DNA from: Micromussa lordhowensis
Taxonomy: Eukaryota > Cnidaria > Anthozoa > Scleractinia > Lobophylliidae
Assembly: GCA_964020085.1 (NCBI GenBank)
Contig: OZ026598.1
Coordinates: forward strand, 16,168,551 to 16,232,550
DNA length: 64,000 nt
Direction of reading: 5' to 3'
In this document: in pieces, positions 11,928-24,128 of the stretch
Position numbering within the stretch: the stretch's first letter is position 1
Layout of the letters: the number at the start of each line of letters is the position of its first letter
Position numbers and translations under genes: made by a program
Notes under the pieces: model-generated
What the model was told of the DNA's origin: nothing
What the model saw: the letters and a program-made list of their open reading frames with translations, nothing else
Databases searched by the model: none

Positions 11928-13048
11928 AGTGAATGATTTACCAGTAATCGGATACCCGTGTTTGTGCAAAGAACTCTGGGATCGTCAGGGGGCAAACATT
12001 GCTAGTCGCTAGAAGGGATTGTATGGCGAAAAGCTGTTTTGTGGTACAAAAAACGATTTTGGAGAAAAATCAACGCTTTTTCGTCGTCGTTTTATCGCAA
12101 ATAAATTTCGTCAGTGTTGATATGTGGAAAATGTAACTTTTTGTGTGAATAACCCTGAAATATGTGATAAAACTCCCCTGCTTGCGTGAGGTTTATTTTG
12201 AAATTTACATCGCGTAATGGCCTGAAAATATCACAAACTTAGGTATACATCAAGAGGAAATAACCCAGAAAAGCCTTTCAAGTTGTGTACTGGCTACTTT
12301 TGGTTTATTTTGAAGCTCACTTGTAGAGATATTATTGGAAATAATCCCGGTGGCGATCATTGTGCTGTGTGAGGTTGATTCAAATGAGTAGATAGACCTC
12401 ACGACTCATGCAGTATAACCACTGGTTCAGAGCTGTTGTTTTTCTTTTACAAGCACGTCTTTCGACGATTGTCCTTTTGCAGATGGTTCCTTGAATATCT
12501 ATCTCTCTGAGTATTTACGTTTAATATGCCATTCTTCCTTGATTATGCTTTTCAAATTTGGGTAGTGCTATTGCCAAATTGCGTGACGAAAGGGGTAGAA
12601 GTTTCTTGTGTGTTCTCGTTTTCTGTTTTAGAGCTTCTTGTCTGTCTTTATTTCTAACTTCTCATAGAGTCTTTTCTACCATTTGCTCCGGGTAGCCTCT
12701 CGAAACAAGGAGAGTTTAAAAAAATTTAATATTCTATTCAATGTAATTTTCACAGTAAGCCTCACGCATGCAAGGGAGTTGATCGGTAGCTCAGTTTTTA
12801 GACTTTTTAATCACACACATATTTCGCGGTTAATCAAACTTACATTTTCCATGTATCATCATCGCCCAAATCCATTTTCAATAAAAAAAAAAACGGCGGA
12901 AAGGCGCAAAATCGTTTCTTTGGACGTCAAACAACTTTTCGCTATACATTTCTTTCTAGCGACTTGCAATGTTTGTCCCCTGGCGATCCCAGAGTTCTTT
13001 GCGCAAAACATGGGTATCCGATTACTGGCAAATCATTCATTGTAGCCT
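11928..13048. mobile_element. Non-autonomous element with long imperfect inverted repeats
   Basis: The left arm begins CTAGTGAATGATTTACCAGT and is mirrored at the right by ACTGGCAAATCATTCATTGTA. Similarity between the arms continues, with small indels, for roughly 250-280 bases (for example TGCGTGAGGTTTA against its mirror near 12750). There is no coding capacity. The exact ends and any target duplication are not clear. Confidence 0.6.
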
Positions 13049-14283
13049 GTTTTTTACGAAGTTGACCGCTTGCCAGGTACTGGTTTTTCGATTGAATCGC
13101 GTGCTCAAGCCAGGTTATCACCCAGGGGGAGAAGGAAGGAGTACGTGCAAGGGCAAAATTTAGCCGCAAATTAACCCCTGGCGCGTTGTTGAGTTTTCTT
13201 CTTGTTGTCTCTTGGAAAGTCCCTGATGTATTGTGTACGTATCAATCAATCGGTCATTCAATTAATCAATCAATCAATAAATCAGTCAGTCAGGCAAACA
13301 ATCAATCAATCAATCAATCAATCAATTTTTTTATTGTGCACTATTTACAGAATTTTAAAAATTTTACGTACTTTCTACAATCTTGGGTACACTTATTGGG
13401 TATAGTTTGTTAAAATGTACCTGGAAATAAATAGTGAAACCACACACTGAACAATTACATGCTCACAATTGATCATTTTTTGAGTGTCTTATCCAAGAAA
13501 ATCAAATTCTCTTTTACCTTTATGTTTAGTTATTGTAATCAGGAGTTCCGCTTTTAGACTTGACTAAATCTATATATTTTTTGTGGAATTAAAGAACTTG
13601 GTGAGTATATAATAACCCGGGTTGTTTTGTTAAATTAGTTGCTTTTCGTTTTTACTACACGCCAAACTGACTTCAGCCATCCGAGGGGAGATTTAAGGCC
13701 GATTTTGCGAGTTTTTTGGGTCGCGCCCCTTCAACACAAATACGTATGACAGTTTGTGGAGTCCGAGAAAGCCAAAGAACGATCACCTCAATTGTACATT
13801 GTAAATCAATTGTACCCGTAGTAGCAGAAATTTAAAATTTTTCTTCCTCACATCCTTTGGTGGCCGGCCAAAAGACCAGGGACAATTTTCTCGAAAGCAA
13901 AAATAACTTTTGAATGCTCTAATTTTAGATTACAGCTCGAATACTAGCTTATGATTCGAATACAACTTGACTAGAACTCACCGTAACACTTGCGGTAATT
14001 CCTCACATTACCCCAAATTGTTCCCGTTTTTTTCCTTTGTCCGTCATTTTGAATTTTTAGGCGGGCTACCGCTGTACACTCATTTCCCGGTTCCTGGTTC
14101 CCCAACCGTTAATTTTATAAGTTTCCGAAACGTAAACAATGTCTTCTGCACGCAATGGTCAAGCGTTAATTCTTAAGCAACGTTTTCCGACAGTTCCGAA
14201 CACGTTGGGTTCTTTTTGTTGTTGTCGTCTTTGCTGTTGTTGCCAGGCGGATGGCGTTAATGGGCTGAAATATAACACCGAAA
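13049..14283. other. Intergenic stretch with a microsatellite
   Basis: Apart from the AATC tetranucleotide tract at 13241-13326 nothing is recognised here. Open frames across the tract are low-complexity artefacts (INQSINQS-type peptides). Confidence 0.45.
13241..13326. repeat. AATC tetranucleotide microsatellite
   Basis: Imperfect run of ATCA/ATTA/GTCA units, the last part being perfect ATCA repeats. Confidence 0.9.
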
Positions 14284-14378
14284 TATTTAACAATTATTCC
14301 ACGAGCGCGCGTTGGATATGAGATGATAGCCGGGGATGATAGATAGCCAACGAGGCGCGTAGCGTCCAGTTGGCTATA

Positions 14379-14415
<37 letters not shown>

Positions 14416-14705
14416 TTTTATTAAAAACAAGCACTGCATTTCGCTAAAATCTTGCCACGTTTTATTTCGCAAAATCCCCTCTTGGACCGGAAAAAGAGGT
14501 ATCATGTAAGTAACGAAACGATTTTCTTCGGCCGCCATTGTTTCTCTCCGCGGAAAAAAGTTTCAGAATTTCAGCTGTTGTGCTGACGCGTACACTTACC
14601 ATATTTGTAGGGCATGGTACAATGGCTCATATACCATGGCCACTAAGCCAATCAAATTCTTTGAATTGCATTATACAATGACCCAGTTTTTAATAACAAT
14701 GTTTA
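14284..14705 (+). mobile_element. Non-autonomous element with palindromic core (copy b)
   Basis: Starts ACAATTATTCCACGAGCGCG with the palindrome GTTGGATATGAGATGAT mirrored by ATCATCTCATATCCAAC, and ends ACCCAGTTTTTAATAACAAT. Relative to 3480-3776 it lies in the opposite orientation. Shared internal stretches include CTTACCATATTTG and GGCATGGTACAATGGCTCAT. Confidence 0.6.
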
Positions 14706-17700
14706 GCTAAAGGGTATGAGTAGAGTTTGTTGCCGGTAGTCAAAAAGAATTCGGGTTACGACTTAAATATTACAAAGAAAATTCCAAGTCCGTTTTTGAT
14801 GATTGAGTGGTGCAATTCATTGCATCGAAGTAACATCGAAGTAATTCAATCGAAAGTTAGGGAAAGCAGCTAGTTGCACGTAAGCCATGATTTAAGACGG
14901 CTTTGATAAAATTAATCGCCATTCGCCCTAATTCCCTATTCACACCATTCCAACATCCATGCCATTCCTTAGTTTTTTGGTCGAGATCATTTGCGGTCCG
15001 GAATCATTTGCGAAAACGCTTTTCAAACCGTGGGAATTTGAGAACGTCGGCTTTGCGTTTCAGTGTGGACGGAAAACCTTTTTTTAAAAAGAGCTTTTCG
15101 AAAATGATGGCGTCATAATAATGCTGTGATTTCCTTGCACGAATCTTCCTCGAATCCAAATCCCGAATGACCGCAAGAATGATCCCGAGGCGAAGCCGAG
15201 GGGAAACAAAACTCAGTGTTTCCCGTGGAGCCAGTCATTAATTGTTTTGTTATACCTTCCAACTCAAATATAGGAAAAACGACGAAACAATTATTTGTTT
15301 AAAGTCGGCAGGCACGACAAATTTAATTTTCCGCGCCTTGTCAAGGTGCTTGACTTCATGATGGCGTGCGAGTCGAAAGTTCAAGTTGTTATTTTGTTTT
15401 GTTCCTTTTGAGGGCCTCGGAGAAACAAAACTCACATTTTCGTCAGGGCTGGGTCATCAAGTGTGAAACGAGCAAGTCATAGTCATAGCAAATTTTCTTG
15501 GACAATTCTGGCCAAGGGGGAAAGGCGCAATTATTATGAGGTTAACCCTATGTTAATTTCGCACCGGCAACCAGTGAGACAAGGCCAGACCACAGCATTG
15601 GCTTTGTAAGTGAGCAAGTGAGGCTTTGTAAACAAACTTGACGAAACTCACAAACTTAGGAAAAGCTTTTACAGAGAGGCTTACCCCAGGTAAGATAGGC
15701 CTTACCCCAGGTAAGGAAAAATTATTTGCTATCATGTGAAATATATTTGAAGAAAGCAGTTTAATGTGGTATTCGGTCGCCCCATCGCAACACAAACTCA
15801 CCCGGCTACAGTAATATTCATCGTTTATACTATTAAAAATGCCGAACGAACGTAGATTTTTTCTGAAACAACGGCTAAACCAAGAAAAATATTATTTAAA
15901 ATCTACAATTTGACCTGAAGCGGTGGTTATTTTATTTCCAAGCGTTTACAGTTCATCATATATTGGCTTTTGGTGCGACCGCCGTTATCCTTTTTTACCA
16001 TCAAAATGGCGAATATTTGGTACATTCGCAGGGCTCCGTACGGCGCGCATTGGAAAGTGGCCACAAATTTTACTCCATCAGCTTTTACATTGATGTTAGT
16101 ACTTTTGATTTATCCTAGATTCGATCCTAGATCAGGTCCCACATATCGAAGAAAGGTGAAACTTTTGCATGTAAAACACTCAGCTTGTTGTATACGACAT
16201 TTACAGCTAAATTTCAGTCTCGCAAGGCAAATTAGCCAGTTTTGAGGTCATCTTGAAAACTATCTCTCGAGAAATGAAAAACAAATTGAATTGATCGAAA
16301 TAAATTTGTTATTTGTACATTGTATATAATGGTTGACTTTCACTTAAAAAATGAGGCCAATCGGTGAAGGTCCGAAATTTACCTCATCGGTTCTTACGCG
16401 GACAACCTCTTAATGCTTGCATTTAATCAATTTTCGGTTGTTGATTCTCTTTCTGATTATATACAGTTCTTGCAATAATTACAACCCTGCTGAGCACGAA
16501 AACTATAAATAACAGTTGTGCCCATGCGATCCCAAACAACACAAATGCAAAGAGTCGCTGAACACAATATATATAAAGCCTGGAGACTCGCTCTGAAACT
16601 ACACAAGTAATATTGATGTACAAGACATAATAACTTTTTTGAGAGTGCTATCAATAGTTTGCAAAATAAATTATATTGAATACGTTTCTAACCATGTAAT
16701 CGCTCGATATTAGTACTGACCGTCTCACAAAACACAGGAAAGAATTGTATGCCCTAAAACACGGTTCAAGTTTCTTTACATTTCTACTATCTTGTCACGA
16801 AGTCTAAATTCACTGCTGCTGGAACTTAAGCGCACGCAGCAAATATATCCTTGCATCAGTTTGAGAATTTTGGAACGTTAGGTCGGATCAAGAAGCATAC
16901 AGCGAGCGGTCCATTGTACATCTGCGAGTTATTGCATGCTATCCGATCATCAACTTGTTTTTATTTCTCAGTCGATTCACGTTAACTTTCGCTGGGAGCC
17001 TATTCGCAGGCTACGTAAATCCGAACAGACGATGTGACTGTCAAGTTTAACTGCACAGAAAAAGGCAAGATTCTATCTCGCATATTCCTCTTTTGGACAT
17101 GAAAACGGCACGTTTTGGAGCTACTCGTTAGAAACGGAACTGGTTACGGAAAGCCGCAACGACCACTTGGAAGTCAAGATGTAGTATATCAAACACGAGT
17201 GACAGTGTTTCATCGGGATATCCAGACACCGAAAACAGAGTTGAAAATACGACGCGCAGGGGAGAATTTTCTGAACGAAATTCAACGCGTCTGGATAAAC
17301 ACTGTTTCGAGCGTTTGATATATTTTCTCAATCAAAACAAAACCTAAGGAGTAAACGGAAAAGTAAAATCGTCAAAATCCAGCTAATTAAGACTGGGTAT
17401 CCAAACCTCCTTCACGGTTGTGATTTTCTTTGTTTTCACTTGATGAATTATTAAAGAGTTTGAGTAGGCTGGATGTTGTTCAAGATTTTTTTGCGTGTGT
17501 TTATCGATCGAACCAATATCCAGCCATCTTGACTGAACAATCTCGGCCAATAAAAAAATTATTTCATGGCATAAAGATTACCATTTTATTGCGGCATACA
17601 GCAGTTAGTCCTAGCCGGGCAAGATAGCTCCATCTCCCTCACTGGGGTAACCAATCACAGCGGGAAATTTGGTTTATCTAGCGCGTTCACGAAGCTGGCC

Positions 17701-18414
17701 GGACATATAATGATGGCAATTACTGACCGTTAATAAATTACAAACTCACAATATCAGTATGTCTGCGGATAACATCTAATGACGTCTGCAATTGCAAGAA
17801 GAAATCAAGTTTTTAGAGAGTAGAAATTGCTGCACAACCTAATGATATCAAAACATAAAAAGAGAGAAACACAACCTTAGAGTAATTCCATCCTCTTTGA
17901 ATGGTAAGTAGGCTCGATTTTCTCCGCTATTTTTCTCGAACAGCGGCTAGTAGGGTGTTTTAAGCGGATAGTTTTATAGAGGATATTACATGGCCGCGCG
18001 GAGATACGAAATTTATCTTCGGGTGTTGAAACACGAGAAGAGAAATTTCGTATCTCCAAGCGACCATAGAATTTTCTTTTTGTTATATAAAATTCTTTGG
18101 CGATTTTCCGAAGATTTCCGACCACAATACGAAGCAAGTTTCTCCAAAAGTTTGCAAAGATTGCTTAAGATTGCTTAAGATTGCCGAAGACCTCCGAAGA
18201 AGATCCAAAGATATCAAAAATGATATATATCACACATGTATGTGGATTTGCTACCACTCGGTATATCACGAACTATTTAAATTCTAATGTAGCAAAACGA
18301 ATAGATGATACATGTCGATTCTAAAGATATATTTATTCCAATACTAGATACTGACGAATCAGCTCTCGGACGTACACACCGACTCAAAACCCCGCCGTGG
18401 GCAAGGTGGAAAGA
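14706..18414. other. Intergenic stretch, repeat fragments only
   Basis: No gene is recognised. The stretch includes a CCGAGGCGAAGCCGAGGGGA fragment at about 15185, which looks like part of a dispersed repeat, and the hairpin at 17990-18060. A 12-bp unit TTGCTTAAGATT is tandemly repeated near 18158-18185. Open frames of 60-90 residues show no domain signal. Confidence 0.4.
17990..18060. repeat. Hairpin-forming repeat
   Basis: GGAGATACGAAATTTATCTTC is mirrored by GAGAAGAGAAATTTCGTATC with only a short loop between. The left flank ATTACATGGCCGCGC lacks its expected mirror on the right, so this looks like a truncated palindromic MITE. Confidence 0.6.
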
Positions 18415-19776
18415 ATGGAACCCTCTTTGGATACAAATAGAAAGACATCACTATCCTGGCTAGTCTTTAATAAATCGTTTCTGAAACCATTTGTCCTTTT
18501 CTGCGGAATTACACTCATCTACGCCTTCTTTCTACGAAGAACCAGTATCCTAGCCAACGGAAACATACACATCTACGATCGATCACTTTCTTGGCAAAGG
18601 GCAACGATAAACCAGTCCAGTAGTTCAGTTCCCAAAAAGAAGGAAAAAGAAAGTGCGCGGCGGCCCGGGAGAAAGATTTTCATCGCTTTTGATTACTGGG
18701 AACAACTGACAATGGCAACAAATAACTTCCTTGCTCTCACAGCCCTTGCTGCGTATGGTGGACGACAAGTTGTCCTTCCATTTGTAAAAGACTCGTTCTT
18801 TTACGGTGCACCCACAGAGAAGGGTTGTGAAACACTCGCACTGTACTATAACGTGTCTGCGCTCAATCGTACGCTTCGTTCGCGCGGTCATGGCACGCTT
18901 ATAAGCTGGAAAGAGTTTCAAGACGTCTGCCAAGGGAGACTGGACGTCCTGGTGTATTTAGATTACACAAAATTAAGTACAAGTAAGAAATATGATCGAA
19001 CCACACAGGCATTTTTTCCTTGCAACGATCGCCGCGAAAAAACATTTGGGGATTTGAAAGCTGAAAGAACAATTTGCATGAATGTGTTTGCAGTTGATTC
19101 AGTTGGAAAATTCGAGAATGAAGTTGTAGAGAGGTTACCATGCATTGGCTTGGCTGAATGGAGAGGAAGTAATAACGAAAAATCATATCGAGCGCAATTT
19201 GATTTGTCACCATTTGTAACAAATCGTTTGCATTTTCGCGACGCTGCCATTTTCTTTAGTTCAAGACTCCTTCAAGTTGCGAGAGATTTCATCGCAAAAA
19301 GACTTAGCAAATTCTTTGTCTCTGCGCACATTCGGGCAGAAAAGATGCTAAAGTTTGGAACTACTTTTAGTAATAGCGCAGCGGTCAAGAATTGTATATC
19401 AAATTTGACGACGCTAGTTCAAAGGTACAAGAATAACAGTATAGTTCCCACACCTCTTTTCTTAGCCACCGATTTCGCAGACTATGGAAGTTCGTCTTAT
19501 CGTGCAATGGTTGCCCGGAAAAACGCTAAATCACTGATGAAGATTTTAGCTCCTCTAAAACCAATTCAGATTTTTCAGCCTTCAACTTACAATCTAACGG
19601 ACAGAGGTGCCGTGGCCATTGTGGAATTGAATATTCTGTTGTCTTCAAAGCGTTTGTTTGTAGTTGGAGGCGGTTCGTTTCAAACGTGGCTAGCACACAA
19701 ATTCCTTAATTCCACTGACCACAAATCCAGAGCTAAATGCCAACATGAATTGTGCAACAATTTGTGTTGTTTATAA
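18415..19776 (+). CDS. Type II membrane protein, O-fucosyltransferase-superfamily-like
   Basis: Intronless frame of 453 residues from the ATG of MEPSLDTNRK; a GTG six codons upstream was not used. Residues about 20-42 form one hydrophobic segment after a short basic tail, as in Golgi type II glycosyltransferases. A basic stem (KKKEKESARRPGRK) leads into a luminal domain beginning IFIAFDYWEQLTMATNNFLA. Around residue 305 is FFVSAHIRAEKM, matching the H-x-R motif of the O-fucosyltransferase/NodZ fold. A later block, IVELNILLSSKRLFVVGGGS, fits the C-terminal nucleotide-sugar-binding region. Several N-x-S/T sites (NVSALNRT, NLTT, NST) agree with a luminal location. The donor sugar and acceptor cannot be read from the sequence. 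It is the largest probable host gene in the window, with no close neighbour. Confidence 0.65.
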   Translation: MEPSLDTNRKTSLSWLVFNKSFLKPFVLFCGITLIYAFFLRRTSILANGNIHIYDRSLSWQRATINQSSSSVPKKKEKESARRPGRKIFIAFDYWEQLTMATNNFLALTALAAYGGRQVVLPFVKDSFFYGAPTEKGCETLALYYNVSALNRTLRSRGHGTLISWKEFQDVCQGRLDVLVYLDYTKLSTSKKYDRTTQAFFPCNDRREKTFGDLKAERTICMNVFAVDSVGKFENEVVERLPCIGLAEWRGSNNEKSYRAQFDLSPFVTNRLHFRDAAIFFSSRLLQVARDFIAKRLSKFFVSAHIRAEKMLKFGTTFSNSAAVKNCISNLTTLVQRYKNNSIVPTPLFLATDFADYGSSSYRAMVARKNAKSLMKILAPLKPIQIFQPSTYNLTDRGAVAIVELNILLSSKRLFVVGGGSFQTWLAHKFLNSTDHKSRAKCQHELCNNLCCL

Positions 19777-20035
19777 CTTATCCGTCCATAAAGGAATATA
19801 ATGACTTTTTAGACGCACCATTATCATTTTTTTAATTAAACGTATTAATTTTATTGTTTTCCCCCAAAGCACCTAGTGTTATCAAGGGGGATTGCAATAT
19901 TAAAATTTATTCAGGCTCATACATAAACAGCACACAAAAATTTACTGAAAACTATGTTATTTTAACAGTTAAACAGTGGCCATCAAAAAGCGATGAGTAT
20001 TAATTATAAAACTTTGTACTCGCGGTATTTAACAG

Positions 20036-20215
20036 ATAAAGAAGCCTCGACTGTGCTCTGTTCTGTTGTAAAGCACACAGGAAGCGGAAGAGCACGAAAG
20101 AAGTGTAGGGGAAAACACGAGACATATAGTCTAGTGTTTTTCCCTACTTCTTGAGTGCTCTACCGCTTCCTAAGTGCTTTACAACAGAACAGAGCACAGT
20201 CGAGGCTTATTTATT
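20036..20215. mobile_element. Palindromic MITE
   Basis: GCCTCGACTGTGCTCTGTTC near the left end is mirrored by GAACAGAGCACAGTCGAGGC at the right. Pairing continues through TGTTGTAAAGCAC and GAAGCGG-AGAGCAC to a centre where GTAGGGGAAAACAC faces GTGTTTTTCCCTAC. Almost perfect palindrome, no coding. Confidence 0.75.
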
Positions 20216-21431
20216 TGTTTTATGATAAAGAATCTAATAATTTCCCCACGCATTCGGCTGAATTTTCAAGCCAAACTTTATTTTCCAAACGAGGAAAAGT
20301 GGCGTCAGCCGTTCTCTGTTCTCTGATAAAGCAAACTAAAATAAGCCAATCACAATCCTTGTTAGAGCTGCTCAAAAAATTTGATTGGCTAACGAGGCGA
20401 CAGCTGTCAATTACAAACTGAGCTTCTGCTGAGCTTCCAGTATCGAGTTGCTTTCCAGGAGAAGAGCGATGCCTTCAAAGTTCGCTTTTTAATTGAACTT
20501 TCAAATAAGGATCTACAAGTTTCTACTCCAAAAGAATCTGGCCGCATTGTGGCTCGTAAAAACGTGACCGTTTCAAATGAAAATGAAGAAACAAGGAGCT
20601 CAAAGCTAGCGAATGAAAATGCGAAATGCTGAGTTGTATTTGAAAGGAGCAGCCAAGGAATTACAGTTATTTACGGCGACTTGCAGCAAGATTACCCGAA
20701 CTAGCGTCAAAGTTGGAAAGACTAGACTGCTTCCACTGGTTCTACTCCAAGTAAAGGAGAAGATTAGAGCAAGTTTTCAACTGATCACTCGTCAAGTGAG
20801 CGATGATACGAAATTATTGAGGTTCACTTCGCTGATATGACCGGAGATCGCTAGTAAGCAAACGAGCGTTACTACACTACATGTAAGTGTTCTTTGAACA
20901 TTTTCACAAAAGTAAAGCTCAATTGGTGTTTTATGTCGTTGTTTTACTTCTTAAGTTTATTTTCTGCCTTCCTAACAAATTTGATGTCTCTTATAGAAGC
21001 ATTCGCTAGGTTGACAATTTGTTTATTCGCTGCGTGTTTCCATTGCGTTTGTCTGAGCCACAGGGGATGTTAATTTGGGTTAAATTTGTCAACTGATTCC
21101 GAAGCAAGAATTTGAAAGCCAGCCCCTCGTCTAAATTCCCTGGTCAAGTTGAACCCGTGCGCAAAAAAAGAAAATAAATGAAACAAACACATACACACGA
21201 AAATTTGCGATCGTGCGCTCACTGGAGGCCGCACAGTTTATTAATTGGCTGACTGACTGACAATAGGTGTTTCGACAATAAGAATAACAAGGCCTAGAAA
21301 AAACGAAAAAACTACACAAGGACAGTACCAACGAGCATCCACAGGTTGAAAAAACCTCACCGCGCTCGTTGGAACAGCACAGCCCCATGGATGGTGCTGT
21401 CCGACCTGCTGGGCTCGGTCTTATCAATTTC
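20216..21431. other. Intergenic stretch, no feature recognised
   Basis: Short open frames only; none carries a recognisable motif. It separates the palindromic MITE from the retroelement fragments. Confidence 0.4.
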
Positions 21432-21806
21432 TTAAGATTGCGTGACGGACAGTAAAGATTGAAAATTGTCTTTAACATAACCATCTTTGGCATTCTCACT
21501 CAACCAACGACCATGTCTTTTAAAAAGTCTATCATTGATGCCCGCATTGACGGCAGCGGTGGCTCCTCCGGCCCTGAGGCTGTGAAGACTTATACCGGAA
21601 ACGTCTGTTATGTCCTTAAAAGCGTCCTTAACGATCTCCCGGGCTCTGCTGTAGCTCAAGCCTTGGCGCTGGACCTTGGAGGTGGATCTAGAAGACGATA
21701 AAGCTCTAAACAACGGCAAATCTTCACCAAGATCAATTTTCGCGGCAGCAATGTATTGCTCCAACGTCTTAACGGGGCAAGGCGATTGACTTGCGTCATG
21801 GCCCAA
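21432..21806 (-). pseudogene. Tyrosine recombinase C-terminal fragment (DIRS/Ngaro or Crypton type)
   Basis: About 124 codons on the minus strand with no ATG of their own. The fragment holds the C-terminal catalytic half of a tyrosine recombinase: GISLHSLRAGGATAA supplies the H-x-x-R box, RLFKRHGRW the second H/W position, and KDGYVKD the nucleophilic tyrosine. The first arginine box and the N-terminal half are missing. This spacing is typical of eukaryotic DIRS/Ngaro retroelement and Crypton recombinases, but reverse transcriptase is absent here, so the class is unresolved. A LINE fragment abuts its 5' side. Confidence 0.7.
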
Positions 21807-21835
21807 AAAGCTGTTAAAGCCGAAACTTTAAACCT

Positions 21836-22187
21836 CGTGCCGAAGATGGCGGGTATGTTTAATCAAAGAAATACACGAAATACACGAAATAAAAAAGATC
21901 TGAATCTACCGAGATGCCGGTTAACAACTGGGCAGCGATCGTTCGCCTACAGAGGCGCTGCATGTTGGAACAGTCTCCCCAAAGACCTTAAGGAGGTAGC
22001 GGACGTTAGAATCTTTAAGAGGAGACTTGTCAATATGCTTTTAGCCTGAATTTTGTTTTGTTTTGGTATTATTTTAATTAGCTAATAATTAAGTTCCATT
22101 CTTTTTGTATATTAGTTAGTCTTAGTTAGTATATTGTGGCTGAAAAGCCCTGGGAAGGGAGCTTCAATAAATTGTATGTATGTATGG
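21836..22187 (+). pseudogene. LINE 3' end with short tandem tail
   Basis: The plus frame ends LNLPRCRLTTGQRSFAYRGA, then CWNSLPKDLKEV and stop at 22049. This is the C-terminus found after the reverse transcriptase in many animal non-LTR retrotransposons (TxxQRSFxYRGAxxWNSLP). The 3' UTR follows and ends in AATAAATTGTATGTATGTATG, a short tandem tail as in CR1/L2/RTE-like LINEs. The element is 5'-truncated. Confidence 0.75.
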
Positions 22188-23825
22188 TCGAAGATTACGT
22201 TTTTTGAGGCAGTGGTTCATCTTTGATCTTCAGCCAAAAAATTTTAAAGTAGATATGAACAAGAAGTACTCAAAGAGAGGCTAAGTGCCACCTGATGGTC
22301 ATTAACTGTGCAGCGGAAGGAATCACTGTACAGACAGCGCGTTAGTTATCGATATCCACCGCGGACGGAAAAACAGGGAAAACCCCCGAAGTATGCTTGT
22401 ATGTTGGAGTGTTCGAAAAGCAAAGAAATCGCTGAAAGCTATTTTTTTACTAAGAAGCAGTAATGGCTCAAAAGTTAACGAAGCATTTTTCACTTTAGAG
22501 TCGAATTTACTAAGGCCAGTTTGACTAGATAATTTTTCCACCTTTAGACTGATAGGACATGTTACAGGTAGTTAGCTAGTTCTGTTAATTTGTACGTATT
22601 CACATAATCTCTGTCAGCCGGGGAACTGAAAAATCATATATGGCTGATAAGCTCTGATACTTGAACTTTCTCTGGGGAAAAGTGATATATCACTGCACTG
22701 CAATTAAGTTGGTAAGCTACAAATAAGATTAACTACTTGTACTTATAATTATCCCATCTGATATGAACCTGCCGAATCGATTAATTCGCTTTGAAAGGTT
22801 GACTTTATTACCTTTTATCGAGCTTTAACGTTAGATATTAGAATTTCAAAATTGAATTATTTTTTTCTCAAAAAAAGCTATAGCATTTTGGCTCACTCCT
22901 CTGTCACCTTTACGCATTCCAGTTCGGCTGAGAGAAACCACAAAGTGGTCAAAAAGCAGATTAAGAACTAGAATATTCCAAGCAAATATTTCAAAGAATC
23001 TCAGTATAATGGTAAGTGGTTCGGATTAACGTATTATCTGTTATATCTAGCAGCTTTTATTCGAGACATGTAAAGATGTGCGTATGAGATACACACACAT
23101 CTGCAGTATCATTCAGAAAGGTAGAAACCCATAAATGACCATAAATTGCCCTGAGGCTTGCAAATAATTAATTGTCTGTTCTGGAAACATTCCAGCAAGA
23201 TTCCTTTCACCTTCTGCGTGTTTCATAATGATAACTTTGACAATTTTCACAAGTACAAAATGACTTGGCAACAGACGTCTTCTTTTTTGACCGGCCTCAG
23301 ATTTGAAAAGAGATAAATTGATTTGAAAACGCCACGCCGGTAAACCCCAGTTTTCAAACATAAACCGTTTACAGCTACTTAGCCTTGGCATCTGATAAAT
23401 TGTAACATCTCAAGGGCTTAATAGCATCCAGTGTGACAAAGCCGGCGTAACTTGAAATACGCGAATTATTCCGCCATTCAAGTGTCCATTTTAAGCTTGA
23501 CAATTTCAAACGTTGGGCCCCTTAGTTCTCCAAGAGTAATATTTACACATCCGTCTTTGTTGGGGGTCTATTGATGGAGGATAAAATGCTTTTCTAATAG
23601 CACAGGCTTTATTTACATGTCTATAATCGTCTCTGTCTTTTTGTTATTAATTAGCCGGCAGGCCCTGATGCGATCTTTGTCTTTCTTACTCTGAATTTCT
23701 TAAGAACCGGGTTGATAGGAGTGATGACCAGTTTTTAGAGTCTTGCCAGCAGCTCCATATAATCCTGATAGTCAGTAGTACCACCATTTATTAATGGCCT
23801 TGACTTGCACAAAGAACGACGAGAG
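22188..23825. other. Intergenic stretch, no gene recognised
   Basis: No supported coding region. The last 90 bases (from about 23733, CAGTTTTTAGAGTCTTGCC) are the 3' flank of the gene at 23826-24128 and are duplicated at 36985. Confidence 0.45.
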
Positions 23826-24128
23826 TTAAAATTCAGTATCTTCAATAACCAAGACTTTGATCTTGCTATCGTTGATGGTGTACTCTTTTAGAGTCAACTC
23901 GTCTTGATGTAGTAGAATCTGTAAGAGTACATCGATGGCTTCAAACTTGCATTTCAACCTGTTGTCTTCCACTGGAGGAGAAAGACTTTCACCAGGCGTT
24001 CTCTCGACAAAGAGCTTTTCTTGAGGACTTGCACGGGGTCCTGTTTGCGTAAGTTCATTCTCAGACGTTACAGCTTCGACTTCTCGTTTTGCGAAAGAAG
24101 AAGAGCGACGACGAAATGATTTCATCAT
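23826..24128 (-). CDS. Small protein with PDZ-ligand-like C-terminus (family member B)
   Basis: Intronless frame of 100 residues; the start is either of two adjacent ATGs (MMKSFRRRSS). The N-terminus is basic and serine-rich, and the middle is acidic and proline-containing without membrane segments. The C-terminal module is IDVLLQILLHQDELT, then LKEYTINDSKIKVLVIEDTEF and stop. It is closest to the member at 50862 in the module but unrelated to it in the first 60 residues. T-E-F at the end fits a class I PDZ ligand. Its 3' third plus 3' flank was copied to 36985-37171 and decayed there. Function unknown. Confidence 0.65.
   Translation of the reverse strand: MMKSFRRRSSSFAKREVEAVTSENELTQTGPRASPQEKLFVERTPGESLSPPVEDNRLKCKFEAIDVLLQILLHQDELTLKEYTINDSKIKVLVIEDTEF

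Noticed and set aside
13186..13413. Frames rich in SINQSINQS
   Set aside because: Translation of the AATC microsatellite.
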